Positions 5,321 through 5,977 of a DNA stretch of 5,977 bases are shown here, in pieces. The notes under the pieces were generated by a model that was not told the origin of the DNA, did not search any database, and saw only the letters and a program-made list of their open reading frames with translations. Every line of letters starts with the position of its first letter. Position 1 is the stretch's first letter. Source of the DNA: Chloroflexota bacterium (GTDB taxonomy: Bacteria; Chloroflexota; Dehalococcoidia; Lucifugimonadales; JACPCL1); contig JACQUI010000014.1 of assembly GCA_016210395.1 (NCBI GenBank), positions 1 through 5,977 of the forward strand, given 5' to 3'. A program made the position numbers and the translations under genes.

Positions 5321-5977
5321 TCAATTAGTGGGCTCCTGCTCATTGCCCGCGAGCAATGCCGCAGCCTTGGTCGTTTGTGCTCCGAAGACTAGCTTCCTGA
5401 CCGGGTAGCTAATCTCGATCCCCTCTGTGGCGAACCTCGCATGGAGACGCTTGACCAATTCGTGGGTCAGGCTAAAGCTGGCGCCTCTGTCCCTGGCCCT
5501 CAGCACCAGCCAGAAATTGATGTTCGAGTCGCCAAAGCCCGAAAAGAGGAAGACTGGCGGGAAGTCCTTCACGACGATGTCGGATGAGAGGTCCTGGACC
5601 AGCCGGTTGGCTTCGTCCAGGGCCACCTCTTCCACGCGCCTGAGGTCGCTTTCGTAGGATACGCCACACTGAGGGAAGACTGCTACCGCCGAGTCCTGCG
5701 CCATGTAGTTCGTGACGATGGTGTCCGCCAGCTTGTTGTTGGGGACGATAACGAGGTTGTTGGTGGGAGCGCGTAACTTGGTGTTTCGCCAGCCCACATC
5801 AACTACAGTCCCGCTGGGTCCGCCCTGGAGCTCTATGAAGTCGTCCACCTTTATGGCGCCGTCGGCCACCATGTAGGCGCTGGCTATAAGACTGCTGAGG
5901 GTGGGCTGTACAGCGAGGGCCACTGCCAAGCCACCCAGCCCCAAGCCGGCTAGCAGCGGGCTGAGCCTGATGCCGAG
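5321..5977 (-). CDS. MscS-family mechanosensitive ion channel, C-terminal part
   Basis: The frame is open to the window edge, so the N-terminal membrane helices are missing and about 218 residues remain. MscS channels sit in the inner membrane and release small solutes when membrane tension rises after hypo-osmotic shock. The visible part begins in the pore-lining TM3: SPLLAGLGLGGLAVALAV and then QPTLSSLIASAYM, with the Gly/Ala pattern of the family. The beta domain follows (KVDDFIELQG, GTVVDVGWRNTKLRAPTNN, VIVPNNKL), then the alpha/beta vestibule domain ending with EGIEISYPVRKL, a typical MscS finish. A short tail (VFGAQTTKAAALLAGNEQEPTN) follows. The TTG at 5944 is inside TM3 and is not the real start. 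The gene probably belongs to the host chromosome, with the DUF1646 transporter gene 236 bp downstream on the same strand. Confidence 0.93.
   Translation of the reverse strand, partial: LGIRLSPLLAGLGLGGLAVALAVQPTLSSLIASAYMVADGAIKVDDFIELQGGPSGTVVDVGWRNTKLRAPTNNLVIVPNNKLADTIVTNYMAQDSAVAVFPQCGVSYESDLRRVEEVALDEANRLVQDLSSDIVVKDFPPVFLFSGFGDSNINFWLVLRARDRGASFSLTHELVKRLHARFATEGIEISYPVRKLVFGAQTTKAAALLAGNEQEPTN

Noticed and set aside
5068..5343. Minus-strand frame of 91 aa between the channel and transporter genes, with an overlapping plus-strand frame
   Set aside because: It overlaps the ends of both real genes, is Pro/Ala/Arg-rich and has no motif; treated as non-coding spacer.
5942..5944. TTG as the start of the MscS gene
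   Set aside because: It lies within the TM3 helix, and in-frame MscS-like residues continue upstream to the window edge, so the gene is cut by the window.

Overview
This is a GC-rich bacterial window in which every confident gene lies on the minus strand, so it is read right to left. It has two parts. The right part (about 4026-5977) carries ordinary chromosomal membrane genes: the C-terminal part of an MscS-type mechanosensitive channel, then a complete DUF1646-family predicted ion transporter. The left part (1-3403) looks like a mobile element (prophage, integrated plasmid or ICE). It holds an unrecognised 317-aa protein, a 720-aa primase/helicase-like replication protein (CHC2-like zinc motif, TOPRIM, DUF3631 ATPase), and the start of a probable Mom-like/GNAT-fold DNA-modification protein that runs off the left edge. 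A roughly 620-bp stretch without a confident gene separates the two parts. It contains a possible divergent promoter with a small dyad, one short candidate ORF and two inverted repeats.

The host cannot be fixed from this sequence. High GC, DUF1646 together with MscS, and a DUF3631 replication protein would suit a Chloroflexota- or actinobacteria-like bacterium, but that is a guess. No integrase, transposase, terminase or structural phage gene is present, so the kind of element and its exact ends are open.

The left-hand genes probably form one transcription unit: unknown protein, an 82-bp gap, then the replication protein, whose TGA stop overlaps the ATG of the Mom-like gene in an ATGA junction. 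The likely logic is replication of the element plus modification of its DNA against host restriction; this is inference.

Two structures are not explained by the gene list. First, a 9-mer (GTGGCGGAT) occurs four times exactly and several times approximately within 403-553, inside the proline-rich linker coding part of the replication gene. This is an iteron-like arrangement that could be an origin lying within its own initiator gene, as in lambda O. Second, a 76-nt minus-strand sequence at 129-204 folds into an imperfect tRNA cloverleaf with Gly features (TCC at the anticodon position, a T discriminator, encoded CCA) while lying in the open 5' part of the Mom-like reading frame.
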